Part shown: one piece after another, positions 1 through 8,165 of the stretch
Numbering within the stretch: position 1 is the stretch's first letter
How the letters are laid out: each line of letters starts with the position of its first letter
Source of the DNA: Gammaproteobacteria bacterium
GTDB taxonomy: Bacteria; Pseudomonadota; Gammaproteobacteria; Steroidobacterales; Steroidobacteraceae
Direction: 5' to 3'
DNA length: 38,338 nt
Assembly (NCBI GenBank): GCA_025355645.1
Contig: JANXZG010000149.1
Span: 1-38,338 of the forward strand
Program-made: the position numbers and the translations under genes
The notes under the pieces: model-generated
Seen by the model: only the letters and a program-made list of their open reading frames with translations
What the model was told of the DNA's origin: nothing
Database searches by the model: none

Positions 1-1346
1 TGCTCGGCTGCGGCACTCGCCTCGCGCACCTGCTCAATTCCCCCCGCCGCATCGCCGGCGTAAAACTTTATCGTGCCTGCCAACGCGTCGCGCAGCAATT
101 GCGCCTCTTTCAACTCATCGCCGCTCACATTGTCGAGCCAATTGACGGTCGCCGCGCGTGATGGTTCGACATGCGCGCCGTCGATGCGCGCCTGCAACAG
201 CGCGAGTGCCGCGTTTGCCTCGGCGGGCCGCTGCGCGGCGGCAGTGATGCCACGGGCGAAATCGTGAGCGGCAAAATAGTTGATTGAGGTAATGCCGCTG
301 TTGTCGACCGGCTTGCGCGCATCCGGGCCATCGGTGCCGCGGGTCTCGACGAGCCACAAGGCCCTGGCATAGGAAAGCCTTGCCCGGTTATCCTGAGTTG
401 CGCCCGCCGCCACATCGGTGGCAACGGAGCGCACGAGTTCCTCGGCCTCGCTGCGGCGCTCCTGCTGCAGGTAGGCGTAGGCCAGCCACAGCAACGCGTG
501 ATAACTGGGATCCCCCTGGGCTCGGCCAATCTTCACCGAGGCGACATTGGCCTCGATGGCGTCATCCCACATGCCCAGGGCGAAGAAAATATGCGAGGGC
601 ATGTGATGCGCATGCGAAGCGGCCGGCGCCACCTTGCCGTATAGGCGCGCCGCGGCAAGCCCGAGCGACGCGTGCACGGGATCGTCTGTTGCATGAATCA
701 GGTAATGCAGCGCGCCGGGATGGCGTGGTGCTAGCTGCAGCACGGCTTCTGCCTCGGCAGCGGCACGCATGTAGTTTGCGACGTTGCGCTCGCCATTCGA
801 CAAGCCCATTAGTGACAGCGCAAAGAATGCACGCGCATCAAGATCATCAGGATATTTCGCGGCAAGCGCGCCGAGTGCCGCCGAGAAGTTGGCGTCACGG
901 GTCGTCTTATCGCCGGCGCCATAAAGCTGTTCGACCGATGCTAGATAGGCCTGTTCGCGCGCAGTCGGCGCTCTGGCGGCGCGCGCTGCCGGATCGGGTG
1001 CGAGCTTGGCGAGCGCGGCAAGTGCCGCATCCCGATCCTGCTGGCGCCACAAGCTCTGGTTGTAGGTCAGCGCCTCGCCCCAGTAGGCCATAGCGAAGCC
1101 AGGGTCCGCCTTTTCGGCATCCTGGAAGGATTGCCGCGCCGCTGAGTACTCGAAGCTGTGCAGCAGCAACAGTCCGCGAAGAAAGGGGGGCTGCGCTCGC
1201 GCGGCGCCGGAGTTGGCAAAGCGCGTGCTGCCAAGATCGCCTTTGACCGACATTTCCTGTCGCATCGGATCATGGGCGGAAACGGGGAACGGGTGCAGCA
1301 GCAGGTGACTAAATAACAGGATGATCAGGATCCGGGTGAGTCGCAT
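1..1346 (-). CDS. Exported tetratricopeptide-like repeat protein (partial, C-terminus off the left edge)
   Basis: One uninterrupted reading frame of 448 codons runs from an ATG at 1346 to the left edge with no stop, so the gene is cut by the window. The N-terminus (MRLTRILIILLFSHLLLHPF, then PVSA) is a typical Sec signal peptide, which places the product in the periplasm or at the cell surface. Helical TPR-like repeats follow, with phrases such as AMAYWGEALTYNQ, HYLIHATDDPVHAS and HAHHMPSHIFFALGMW. I recognise the histidine-rich HAxHMPSHIF stretch from a widespread family of bacterial TPR proteins with no assigned function. The gene is divergent from the MFS transporter, with 102 bp between the starts. 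A scaffolding or binding role is only a guess. The frame and the signal peptide are clear; the function is unknown. Confidence 0.85.
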   Translation of the reverse strand, partial: MRLTRILIILLFSHLLLHPFPVSAHDPMRQEMSVKGDLGSTRFANSGAARAQPPFLRGLLLLHSFEYSAARQSFQDAEKADPGFAMAYWGEALTYNQSLWRQQDRDAALAALAKLAPDPAARAARAPTAREQAYLASVEQLYGAGDKTTRDANFSAALGALAAKYPDDLDARAFFALSLMGLSNGERNVANYMRAAAEAEAVLQLAPRHPGALHYLIHATDDPVHASLGLAAARLYGKVAPAASHAHHMPSHIFFALGMWDDAIEANVASVKIGRAQGDPSYHALLWLAYAYLQQERRSEAEELVRSVATDVAAGATQDNRARLSYARALWLVETRGTDGPDARKPVDNSGITSINYFAAHDFARGITAAAQRPAEANAALALLQARIDGAHVEPSRAATVNWLDNVSGDELKEAQLLRDALAGTIKFYAGDAAGGIEQVREASAAAE

Positions 1347-1435
1347 CGTGCCCCCGAGATGTGCCGAATACGGAGAAAGCGCGCTGCCATTCTAGGGGAG
1401 TTTGGAACCCATGTGGCGCCGGTCAGGCGATCCTT

Positions 1436-1441
1436 TACAAT
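1436..1441 (+). promoter_or_regulatory. Candidate -10 element (TACAAT) just before the MFS gene
   Basis: TACAAT matches five of six bases of the sigma-70 -10 consensus and lies only seven bases before the MFS start codon at 1449. No Shine-Dalgarno sequence lies between them and no good -35 hexamer is present. If used, transcription would begin at about the ATG and give a leaderless message. The evidence is weak. Confidence 0.3.
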
Positions 1442-1448
1442 GGCCTGA

Positions 1449-2753
1449 ATGAGTAGCAGCGCCCTGCCCCCATTCATCCGCATTCGCTGGCGGATCCTCT
1501 CGTTCCTGTTCGGCTTCGGGTTGCTCGCCTACCTTCAGCAAAAAACCATTACCGTCGCGGCCGAGCAGATCATGCCGCGACTGCACTTGAGCCAGGTCGA
1601 GATCGGCTGGCTCGAGTGGGCGTTCGTGATCGGCTACGCCGCCTTCCAGATGCCGGGCGGGATGTTTGGACAACGGTTCGGGGCGCGCCGGACATTTGTC
1701 ATCATCTCGTTGGTGGCGTTCGCTGCGATGATGGCGTTGCCGGCGGCACCCGAATTATTCGCAGGCCAGATCCTGTTTGCCGTGCTATTTGGCGCGCAAC
1801 TGGTGCTGGGCCTGTCCCAGGCGGCGATCTTTCCCGTCTCCGCCGGTGTATTCGCGGACTGGTTCCCGCCGCGCCGCTGGGCGCTCGTGCAGGGCCTGCA
1901 GACGATGGGCATGCAACTGGGCGCCGCGATCACGCCGGCGCTCATTGCGCCCCTGATGCTGATGGGCGGCTGGCAATGGGCTGTCGCCTGGACCACATTA
2001 CCTGCGCTGCTGCTGATTGCGGGGTGGGCCTGGTACGGGCGCAACAAGCCGCGCGAGCATCCTGCGGTAGGGCCCGCGGAGCTCGCCGAGATAGGTACCC
2101 CGAGTGTCGATGTGCCGGCGCCCAAGCTGACCGCCGAGCGCATCTGGCACATCTTCAAAGACCGCAATGCGCTATTGCTGTTCGTCTCCTACGTCTGCAT
2201 GAATTATGTGTTCTACCTGATCTCGAACTGGGTATTCCTGTACCTGATCCAGGAGCGGCATTTGTCAGTGCTGGAGAGCGGATTTCTGGCCGCGGCGCCG
2301 CCGCTGGGAGCCGCCTTCGGCGCGGGGCTCGGCGGCGTAATCACCGGAGCCCTTTGCAAGCGCTTTGGCTATCGGTGGGGGTACCGACTCGTGCCGCTGA
2401 TCGCGATGCCGCTCGCGGGAATCCTGCTGCTGGTCACGACGCACCTGAACAATCCCTACCTTGCGGTCATTGCACTAACGATCTGCTACGGCACGGTCGA
2501 ACTGACGGAAGGCTCCTATTGGGGTTGCGTGATGGCGGTCGGGCGCGCCGATGCAATGACGGTCAGCGGCTTCATGAATACGGGTGGCAACCTTGGCGGG
2601 ATCATCGGCATCCCAATCGTCGCGTATCTTTCGGGAGATCATCTGTGGAATGCCGCATTCCTGCTAGGAACCGGGTTTGCCTTGGCCAGCGCCGTTTGCT
2701 GGTTCTGGATCGACGCCGATCGACCGGTGTTTGCCGATGACCAGCCGGGATGA
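1449..2753 (+). CDS. MFS transporter, anion:cation symporter-like
   Basis: The 434-residue protein has about twelve hydrophobic segments separated by short charged loops, the normal size for a major facilitator. The loop after helix 2 contains GMFGQRFGARR, which fits MFS motif A. Sequence style and length fit the ACS subfamily, which imports organic anions such as hexuronates, tartrate and phthalate in symport with protons. The substrate cannot be read from the sequence. The gene ends five bases before the end of the convergent Rieske gene. Its neighbours (amidohydrolase and Rieske oxygenase) suggest it may import their substrate or a product. The ATG at 1449 is the first good start and has no clear ribosome binding site. 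MFS assignment is sure; the subfamily is moderately sure. Confidence 0.88.
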   Translation: MSSSALPPFIRIRWRILSFLFGFGLLAYLQQKTITVAAEQIMPRLHLSQVEIGWLEWAFVIGYAAFQMPGGMFGQRFGARRTFVIISLVAFAAMMALPAAPELFAGQILFAVLFGAQLVLGLSQAAIFPVSAGVFADWFPPRRWALVQGLQTMGMQLGAAITPALIAPLMLMGGWQWAVAWTTLPALLLIAGWAWYGRNKPREHPAVGPAELAEIGTPSVDVPAPKLTAERIWHIFKDRNALLLFVSYVCMNYVFYLISNWVFLYLIQERHLSVLESGFLAAAPPLGAAFGAGLGGVITGALCKRFGYRWGYRLVPLIAMPLAGILLLVTTHLNNPYLAVIALTICYGTVELTEGSYWGCVMAVGRADAMTVSGFMNTGGNLGGIIGIPIVAYLSGDHLWNAAFLLGTGFALASAVCWFWIDADRPVFADDQPG

Positions 2754-2757
2754 GGCT

Positions 2758-3975
2758 TTAAGGGAGGCGCTGCTCGAGCGTCTGGCAGTACCAGTCCATG
2801 AACTGCAAGGTGCCGAGCTCCTGAATCGGGGAATAAGGCCCCGGTTCATAGGCCGGAGAGAGCACGCCGATCTGGTTCTCCTGGCAGACACGCTGGTCTT
2901 CCACGTTGGTCGCCTGCCACACCGCGGTAAGCGTTTTTAGATCGTAATCCACACCCTCGACGGCATCGCGATGAACGAGCCATTTCGTGGTCAGTTGTGT
3001 CTCGATCGGACTGATGGGCAGCACACGAAACGTCACCGCGTGATCGGCGAGGATGTGATTCCAGGTCGAGGGGTAATGATAGAACAGCAGCGAGCCAAGT
3101 CCTGAAGCGCCAGCTTCCAAGGACAAGGGCAGGCGGACCGCAGCGTCCCCAGTCATCGTAAGGCTCTCCTTTCCTTCGATCAGGGGCAAGCGCAGCAGAC
3201 GCATCTGGTGATTGGCGGAAATCGAGTAGCGGCTCAGCAAACCTGCGGCCTCCCATTGCGCCCATTGCGCCTCGATACGCGCATCGGCGGCCGTTTCGCC
3301 GGGGCCTGCCGCCATGGTCGGCTGGTCGGGAAAGCTTCGCAGCAGCTCCGGATGGTTACGGGTGCAGTGATAGCACTCTCGGTTGTTCTCCCACACGAGT
3401 TTCCAGTTCGCGTGCTCGACAATAGTCGATTCGAACGCGACCTTCGCATCACGGATCTGGTGCCTTATCAGGTAGGGCTCCGCCTGCTGGCGCAGCGCCT
3501 CGACATCCGGCGCGACTGGCGCGACGCAGATAAACACGTAACCTGCGATGATCGCGCAATGCACCTTTTTCAAGGAATATTTCGAGGCGTCAAAATCATC
3601 ACCCATGTCGCGTGCCGACAGCAGTGAGCCATCGAGCCGGTAGGTCCAGGAGTGATACGGACAGGTCAGGCGCGCGGTATTACCGTGGATGGCCGAGCAG
3701 ATCCGTGACCCGCGATGCCGGCAGGTATTGTGAAAGGCGCGCAGGCTACCGTCATGATCCCGGATCACGATGAGAGGATATTCGCCCACCTGCAGCGTGA
3801 GAAAGTCGCCCGCTTTGGCGAGTTCGCATTCATGCCCGGCGAACAGCCACTCGCGGTACCAGATCAGCTCAAGGTCGGCCTGATGCTGGGCGACATCGCC
3901 GTAGAAGCCTGTGGGCAGCGCCGTCAGGCGGTTGCGCAGGTCGAGGCGGGTTCGTAGCTCCGGATAGACGTTCAT
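2758..3975 (-). CDS. Rieske [2Fe-2S] aromatic-ring-hydroxylase-type oxygenase, GbcA/Stc2-like
   Basis: The 405-residue protein is the terminal oxygenase of a Rieske non-heme iron system. The Rieske cluster ligands are visible as CRHRG (C85, H87) and CPYHSW (C105, H108). The catalytic domain has NNRECYHCTRNHPE, giving mononuclear iron ligands H203 and H208; D360 in VEDQR is the likely third ligand and E200 sits at the electron-bridging position. The NNRECYHC signature is what I recall from the quaternary-amine demethylases GbcA (glycine betaine) and Stc2 (stachydrine), rather than from true ring hydroxylases. The expected reaction is oxidative N-demethylation with O2. Its ATG overlaps the stop of the amidohydrolase (ATGA), so the two are translationally coupled. 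No reductase partner (GbcB type) is in the window. Betaine is a plausible substrate given the genes further right, but the coupling to an amidohydrolase suggests alternatives. Confidence 0.88.
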   Translation of the reverse strand: MNVYPELRTRLDLRNRLTALPTGFYGDVAQHQADLELIWYREWLFAGHECELAKAGDFLTLQVGEYPLIVIRDHDGSLRAFHNTCRHRGSRICSAIHGNTARLTCPYHSWTYRLDGSLLSARDMGDDFDASKYSLKKVHCAIIAGYVFICVAPVAPDVEALRQQAEPYLIRHQIRDAKVAFESTIVEHANWKLVWENNRECYHCTRNHPELLRSFPDQPTMAAGPGETAADARIEAQWAQWEAAGLLSRYSISANHQMRLLRLPLIEGKESLTMTGDAAVRLPLSLEAGASGLGSLLFYHYPSTWNHILADHAVTFRVLPISPIETQLTTKWLVHRDAVEGVDYDLKTLTAVWQATNVEDQRVCQENQIGVLSPAYEPGPYSPIQELGTLQFMDWYCQTLEQRLP

Positions 3976-6023
3976 TTCCGTGAATGCCTGAGGTAGACGC
4001 GGTGCCCCATGAAATAGGTCTCAACCACCTGGGTCTTCTCGATGGACTCCGGATCGCCACGGTCGGCTAGCTCGAGGATGTTGCGATCGACGATGACAAA
4101 ATCCGCGGACTTGCCCGCCTCCAGCGACCCCATGTCCTGATCCCAGCCCAGGAACCTCGCGCCGGCGATCGTGTAGGAGTCGATGGCATCGCGAATGGGG
4201 ATGCTCTCGGACGGATTCAGCGCAGGCTTGCCGGGCAGGCGCCGCGTGACCGCCCGCGCAATATTAACGAACGGCCGCGGATCGCGCGTGGAAACGGCCG
4301 CATCGGATCCGCCGACAACCAGGCCGCCGGCATCGCGAACGCTGCGCACCGGATAGGCGCTCTTCTCGTAATAGCCATTGGCAGGATGTAGCGCCGCGGC
4401 ATCGTTACCACTGACGTGATCGATGAATGGAATCACCGACAGGTCATATTCCGGCTCGACCGTTGCCCAGGAGTACGTGAATGCGATGTATATCCGGTCA
4501 CGCCCTATTCTCGCGACATCTTCAGGCGAAACCAATTCCAAATGCGCCAGCCCATCGCGTCCCAGATTGGGGCCGCCGGCTGCGCGCGCCGCCTCAATGG
4601 CATCGATCGCCGTACGCGCAGCGAGATCACCAATCACATGCATGTGCAGCACGAACCCATTCAGGTGAAACTGCCGCACAAACTCCAACAGCTCCTCACG
4701 CGTCTGGTATAGCGCGCCGCTCGAAACGCGACACTGTTCCGGACGATAGCCGTGCTGGGCCTCGAATTCACTGACTGCCGAGCGGCTCTGGTTGGCCGAC
4801 ACGTTGCTGCGGTAGGCCTGGCACTCCTGCGATTCAGTATCGACATACCCACTCACCTGGGGGTTACCCGCGCCGTCCAGCGCGAACTTCGGCTGCAGAT
4901 AGGGGCGAAGGGACGCGGCGTTCGGCAAAGTGGGCGGCGAGGCGTGCGGGTCCCCTTCAAGCCCTCCGTCGACGAACAGCTTAACGACATCGGCGCGTAT
5001 CAGCGGATTGCCTTCGTACTTGGCGCGCGTGGCCTTTGCTATATCCAGCATCCGCGGGTAATCGATCTTCCCGCTCGGGTCACGAAACAAGTCCGGAACC
5101 AGGTATTGGGCTAAACGGGTGCGCACGGTCAGCTGCCCGGAGGCCAGCAATTTATCGTAGAACGGCAGCTGGTTCTGCGGCATGGCGGCATCGAGCATCG
5201 CGGTAATTCCGACGCTGTTCAGGCGCTGCGTGACCCGGGTCGGCTCGCGTATCACATTGCTGAGATCCTCGACATCACTGGCATAGTTGTCAGGTCCGTC
5301 GAGCGCGTATTGCGTGTTTTCATTGACCATGCCATTGGGTTCATCTTGCTGGTCGACGCCGACATTGACTTTGTCCGCGGCGAAATCCGTCTCAAGTGTG
5401 GCCTTGGATAGGCCGACGACCTTACCCTGCTTGTTGCGCGCGGCCGCGAGCGCCAGGCTGTTAAAGGCGCCATGATGGCCATCATCTCCCAGCAGGTGCA
5501 CCGGATGTTGCGTCGTCGCCGCATCGAGCGCGGCGCGCATGGTTGGGTACTTGGCCGTTGGCCGGTTGCCGCTGGCGTAGTTCCACTGCCGCACCGATAC
5601 CCACTGACCCGGCGGCGTGTGGTAGCGCTTGATGCAGCCCCGAACAAAGGCGCTGAGCTCAGCGAAATCCATGACCTTGTCATCGGCGTCGCAGTTGTGC
5701 CAGGCCACAATGCTGGTCGGATGGATGTGCGAGTCAACGAGACCGGGTAATACCAGGCGGCCCGCCGCGTTCAGGATCCGCGTTTTAGGCCCCACCCAGG
5801 CCCTCGCGCCATCGCCATCGCCAACATACACCAGGCGATTCCCCTGAACCGCCATCGCGCTTGCCATGTGGTGCGCTGCGTCGGCGGTATAAATAGTGGA
5901 GTTCAGCACGACCAGGTCGGCCGTGCCGGTAGCATCTGCGCTCGCGAGCTGGGCGAGTCCCTGCAAGGCTATCGAGGCGCCGGCGATCAGGAGGAGCCGA
6001 GGACAGCGGATCGAGTTGCGCAT
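3972..6023 (-). CDS. Exported metal-dependent amidohydrolase, YtcJ/Amidohydro_3 family
   Basis: The 683-residue protein begins with a signal peptide (MRNSIRCPRLLLIAGASIAL, then a cut near LASADA), so it probably acts in the periplasm. The amidohydrolase beta-sandwich follows (ADLVVLNSTIYTAD), then the metal-binding HxH in GLVDSHIHP (H99 and H101). Further metal-ligand candidates are LHMHVIGD, LAHLELVS and the aspartate of VVGGSDAAVS. The C-terminal GKSADFVIVDRNI closes the sandwich as in YtcJ and N-substituted formamide deformylase relatives. It hydrolyses a C-N or similar bond in an unknown substrate. It is the first gene of a two-gene unit with the Rieske oxygenase, sharing the ATGA overlap at 3972-3975. 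The ATG at 6023 is chosen over one at 6027 in another frame because it has a GGAG sequence nearby and starts the signal peptide. Confidence 0.88.
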   Translation of the reverse strand: MRNSIRCPRLLLIAGASIALQGLAQLASADATGTADLVVLNSTIYTADAAHHMASAMAVQGNRLVYVGDGDGARAWVGPKTRILNAAGRLVLPGLVDSHIHPTSIVAWHNCDADDKVMDFAELSAFVRGCIKRYHTPPGQWVSVRQWNYASGNRPTAKYPTMRAALDAATTQHPVHLLGDDGHHGAFNSLALAAARNKQGKVVGLSKATLETDFAADKVNVGVDQQDEPNGMVNENTQYALDGPDNYASDVEDLSNVIREPTRVTQRLNSVGITAMLDAAMPQNQLPFYDKLLASGQLTVRTRLAQYLVPDLFRDPSGKIDYPRMLDIAKATRAKYEGNPLIRADVVKLFVDGGLEGDPHASPPTLPNAASLRPYLQPKFALDGAGNPQVSGYVDTESQECQAYRSNVSANQSRSAVSEFEAQHGYRPEQCRVSSGALYQTREELLEFVRQFHLNGFVLHMHVIGDLAARTAIDAIEAARAAGGPNLGRDGLAHLELVSPEDVARIGRDRIYIAFTYSWATVEPEYDLSVIPFIDHVSGNDAAALHPANGYYEKSAYPVRSVRDAGGLVVGGSDAAVSTRDPRPFVNIARAVTRRLPGKPALNPSESIPIRDAIDSYTIAGARFLGWDQDMGSLEAGKSADFVIVDRNILELADRGDPESIEKTQVVETYFMGHRVYLRHSRK

Positions 6024-6052
6024 TCATGGAACTCCGGAAAAGGCGACGTCTA

Positions 6053-6081
6053 ATTGTAAGTGCAATATCATCGCATATGAA
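6053..6081 (-). promoter_or_regulatory. Candidate sigma-70 promoter of the amidohydrolase-Rieske unit
   Basis: On the minus strand a TTCATA hexamer (6076-6081, four of six matches to the -35 consensus) is followed after 17 bases by TACAAT (6053-6058, five of six matches to -10). The predicted start of transcription is near 6045, about 20 bases before the ATG. On the plus strand the same bases read TTGTAA, 16 bases, TATGAA, a weaker promoter towards the sulfotransferase gene. The two promoters would face each other and could interfere. Confidence 0.45.
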
Positions 6082-6103
6082 CACCTCAGGGTAAGGACGG
6101 TCA

Positions 6104-8092
6104 TTGCAAAGCGAGCAGCAAGCGGCGATGGGGGCGGCATACCGCGACGCGCAGCTTGCCTTGCGTACCGGGCGCGCTTCCGCTGCCGAAGCGCAACTTC
6201 GCGCGATCCAGGCGAGTGCGCCCGGTGAGGTCAATAGCCTGCGGCTGCTGGGGCAGGCATTGCTGGCGCAGGACAAAGTGGCCGAGGCGATCGCAACGCT
6301 AGAACAGGCGCTCGCCGCGGCCCCTGATTTCCTGCCCGCACGCACTGATCTGGCGCGCGCATACCGGCAGGATGGGCGCATGCAGGCGGCACGCGAAGAA
6401 GTGCGTCGGGTGCTGGAGAAGCGGCCGCATGATCATCTGGCCTGGCTCGCCTACGGCGATATCCTCGCGGATCTCGAGCAGTTCGCGGACGCGCGCGTTG
6501 CCTTCGAGCGCGCGCGCCTGACCGATCCTTTTCGGCCGCAAGTCGACGCGGCCACGGCCGCTCTCGTGGCGGATGATCATAAGACCGCGGAGCAAATTTT
6601 TCGTGGCGTGCTGCAGGAGGACGCGAGTCACCTGGCGGCCTTGTGCGGTCTTGCGGCCTTGTCGATTGCGGCTGACCGGGCACCGGACGCCGAGCGGCTG
6701 CTAGGTCACGCCCTGAAGCAATCCGCACACCATCCGCTCGTGTGGCGCGGCATGGGCCAAGTGCTGACCGCGCTGGGACGCCTCGCGGAGGCGGAGGCAG
6801 CGGCGCGGCGCCTGATCAGGATTGAGCCTAAAAATCCCCAAAGCTGGATCACGATTGCCACGGTCGCGACACAGCTGATGCGCCAGGAAGAGGCGCTCGC
6901 GGCCTACGAGCAGGCGGCCCGGCTTCAACCCGATGGAGTTCGCCTGCGCATGTCCATCGGGCACGTACAAAAAACCCTCGGCCGGCGCGCCGACAGCGAG
7001 GCTTCCTACAAGGCGGCACTGGCGATGGACCCGGGTATCGCAGAAGCCTACTGGAGCCTTGCCGACCTCAAGAACTACAGCCTGGCCGATGCTGAGGTCG
7101 AGGCCATGCAGCGACTGCTTGCGACGGATAAGCGCGAGCGTTCCAATGAGGCGCAGCTGCATTTCGCGCTCGGCAAGGCCTTTGAGCAGCGTGAGCGATA
7201 CAGCGACGCCTTCACGCACTACGCGCGCGGCAACGCGCTGCGGCGCCTCGATGCGCCCTTCGACATCGAGCTGTTCGAGCGGCGTTCTGCGCGCATTCGC
7301 GCCTTCTTCGACAAAGAATTCTTTGCAAGCCGCGCCGGCAGTGGCGACCCCAGTGCCGCACCGATCTTCATCGTGGGGCTGCCGCGTTCCGGTTCCACGC
7401 TGGTGGAGCAGATACTCGCCAGCCACTCGCGCGTAGAAGGCACCATGGAACTGCCCAACATCCTGAATATCGTCGGCCAGTTTGACGACATGGTTGAGGC
7501 ACGCGATGGCTACCCTGAAACGGTCGGCACCGCGCCGGCCCACGTGCTCACGACACTTGGCAGCCGCTATCTGCAGGAAACCGCGCCCTTGCGTTCCGGG
7601 CGCGATCATTTTACCGATAAGCTACCCAACAACCTCAGTCATGTCGGTCTCATCCAGGCGATTCTGCCGAACGCAACCATCGTCGATGCACGCCGGCATC
7701 CCATGGATTGCTGCTTCAGCGCTTTCAAGCAGCACTTCGCCGACGGACAGGCTTTCAGCTACGACCTTGGCGACCTCGGGCGTTATTACCGCTGCTATCT
7801 GTCGCTGATGGATCACTGGGACGCGGTGTTGCCTGGAAAGGTCGTGCATGTGCAGCACGAGGATCTGGTGAGCGACCCCGAGGTCCATATCCGGCGCCTC
7901 CTCGATCAGTGCGGGCTCCCGTTCGAGGCGGCCTGTCTCAATTTTCACCAGACGCGCCGCTCGGTGCGCACAGCGAGCGCCGAACAGGTGCGCCAGCCAA
8001 TCTACAGCTCCGGGATAGGCTACTGGCGACATTTCGAGCAGGAGCTGCAACCCCTGCGCCAGGCGCTCGGCGATTGCCTTGAACGCTTTTGA
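6104..8092 (+). CDS. TPR-repeat protein with C-terminal sulfotransferase domain
   Basis: The 662-residue protein has two parts. Roughly residues 1-400 are tandem tetratricopeptide repeats (for example LGQALLAQDKVAEAIATLEQ and WRGMGQVLTALGRLAEAEA). From about residue 420 a sulfotransferase domain begins with FIVGLPRSGSTLVEQIL, the loop that binds the 5'-phosphosulfate of PAPS. VDARRHPMDCCFSAFKQHF is a plausible 3'-phosphate-binding segment. Such enzymes move sulfate from PAPS to a hydroxyl or a tyrosine; the acceptor here is unknown. The start is taken as TTG at 6104 because AAGGA lies about six bases upstream; the alternative is the ATG at 6128. The gene is followed closely by a TonB-dependent receptor, and I recognise this pairing from other proteobacteria. 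The domain call is firm. Confidence 0.88.
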   Translation: MQSEQQAAMGAAYRDAQLALRTGRASAAEAQLRAIQASAPGEVNSLRLLGQALLAQDKVAEAIATLEQALAAAPDFLPARTDLARAYRQDGRMQAAREEVRRVLEKRPHDHLAWLAYGDILADLEQFADARVAFERARLTDPFRPQVDAATAALVADDHKTAEQIFRGVLQEDASHLAALCGLAALSIAADRAPDAERLLGHALKQSAHHPLVWRGMGQVLTALGRLAEAEAAARRLIRIEPKNPQSWITIATVATQLMRQEEALAAYEQAARLQPDGVRLRMSIGHVQKTLGRRADSEASYKAALAMDPGIAEAYWSLADLKNYSLADAEVEAMQRLLATDKRERSNEAQLHFALGKAFEQRERYSDAFTHYARGNALRRLDAPFDIELFERRSARIRAFFDKEFFASRAGSGDPSAAPIFIVGLPRSGSTLVEQILASHSRVEGTMELPNILNIVGQFDDMVEARDGYPETVGTAPAHVLTTLGSRYLQETAPLRSGRDHFTDKLPNNLSHVGLIQAILPNATIVDARRHPMDCCFSAFKQHFADGQAFSYDLGDLGRYYRCYLSLMDHWDAVLPGKVVHVQHEDLVSDPEVHIRRLLDQCGLPFEAACLNFHQTRRSVRTASAEQVRQPIYSSGIGYWRHFEQELQPLRQALGDCLERF

Positions 8093-8165
8093 GCATTGAT
8101 GCAGAGCCTTGACGACCCCGGATGCACCAAGGATGATGAGCTCAATAAGCCGCCGAGGGATGCTC

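Noticed and set aside
1616..2740. A 374-codon plus-strand frame inside the MFS gene
   Set aside because: The overlapping frame encodes a clear transporter; this one is arginine-rich and without any domain.
2758..3975. Naming the Rieske oxygenase gbcA
   Set aside because: The signature fits, but no gbcB is present and the gene is coupled to an amidohydrolase, so the substrate is open.
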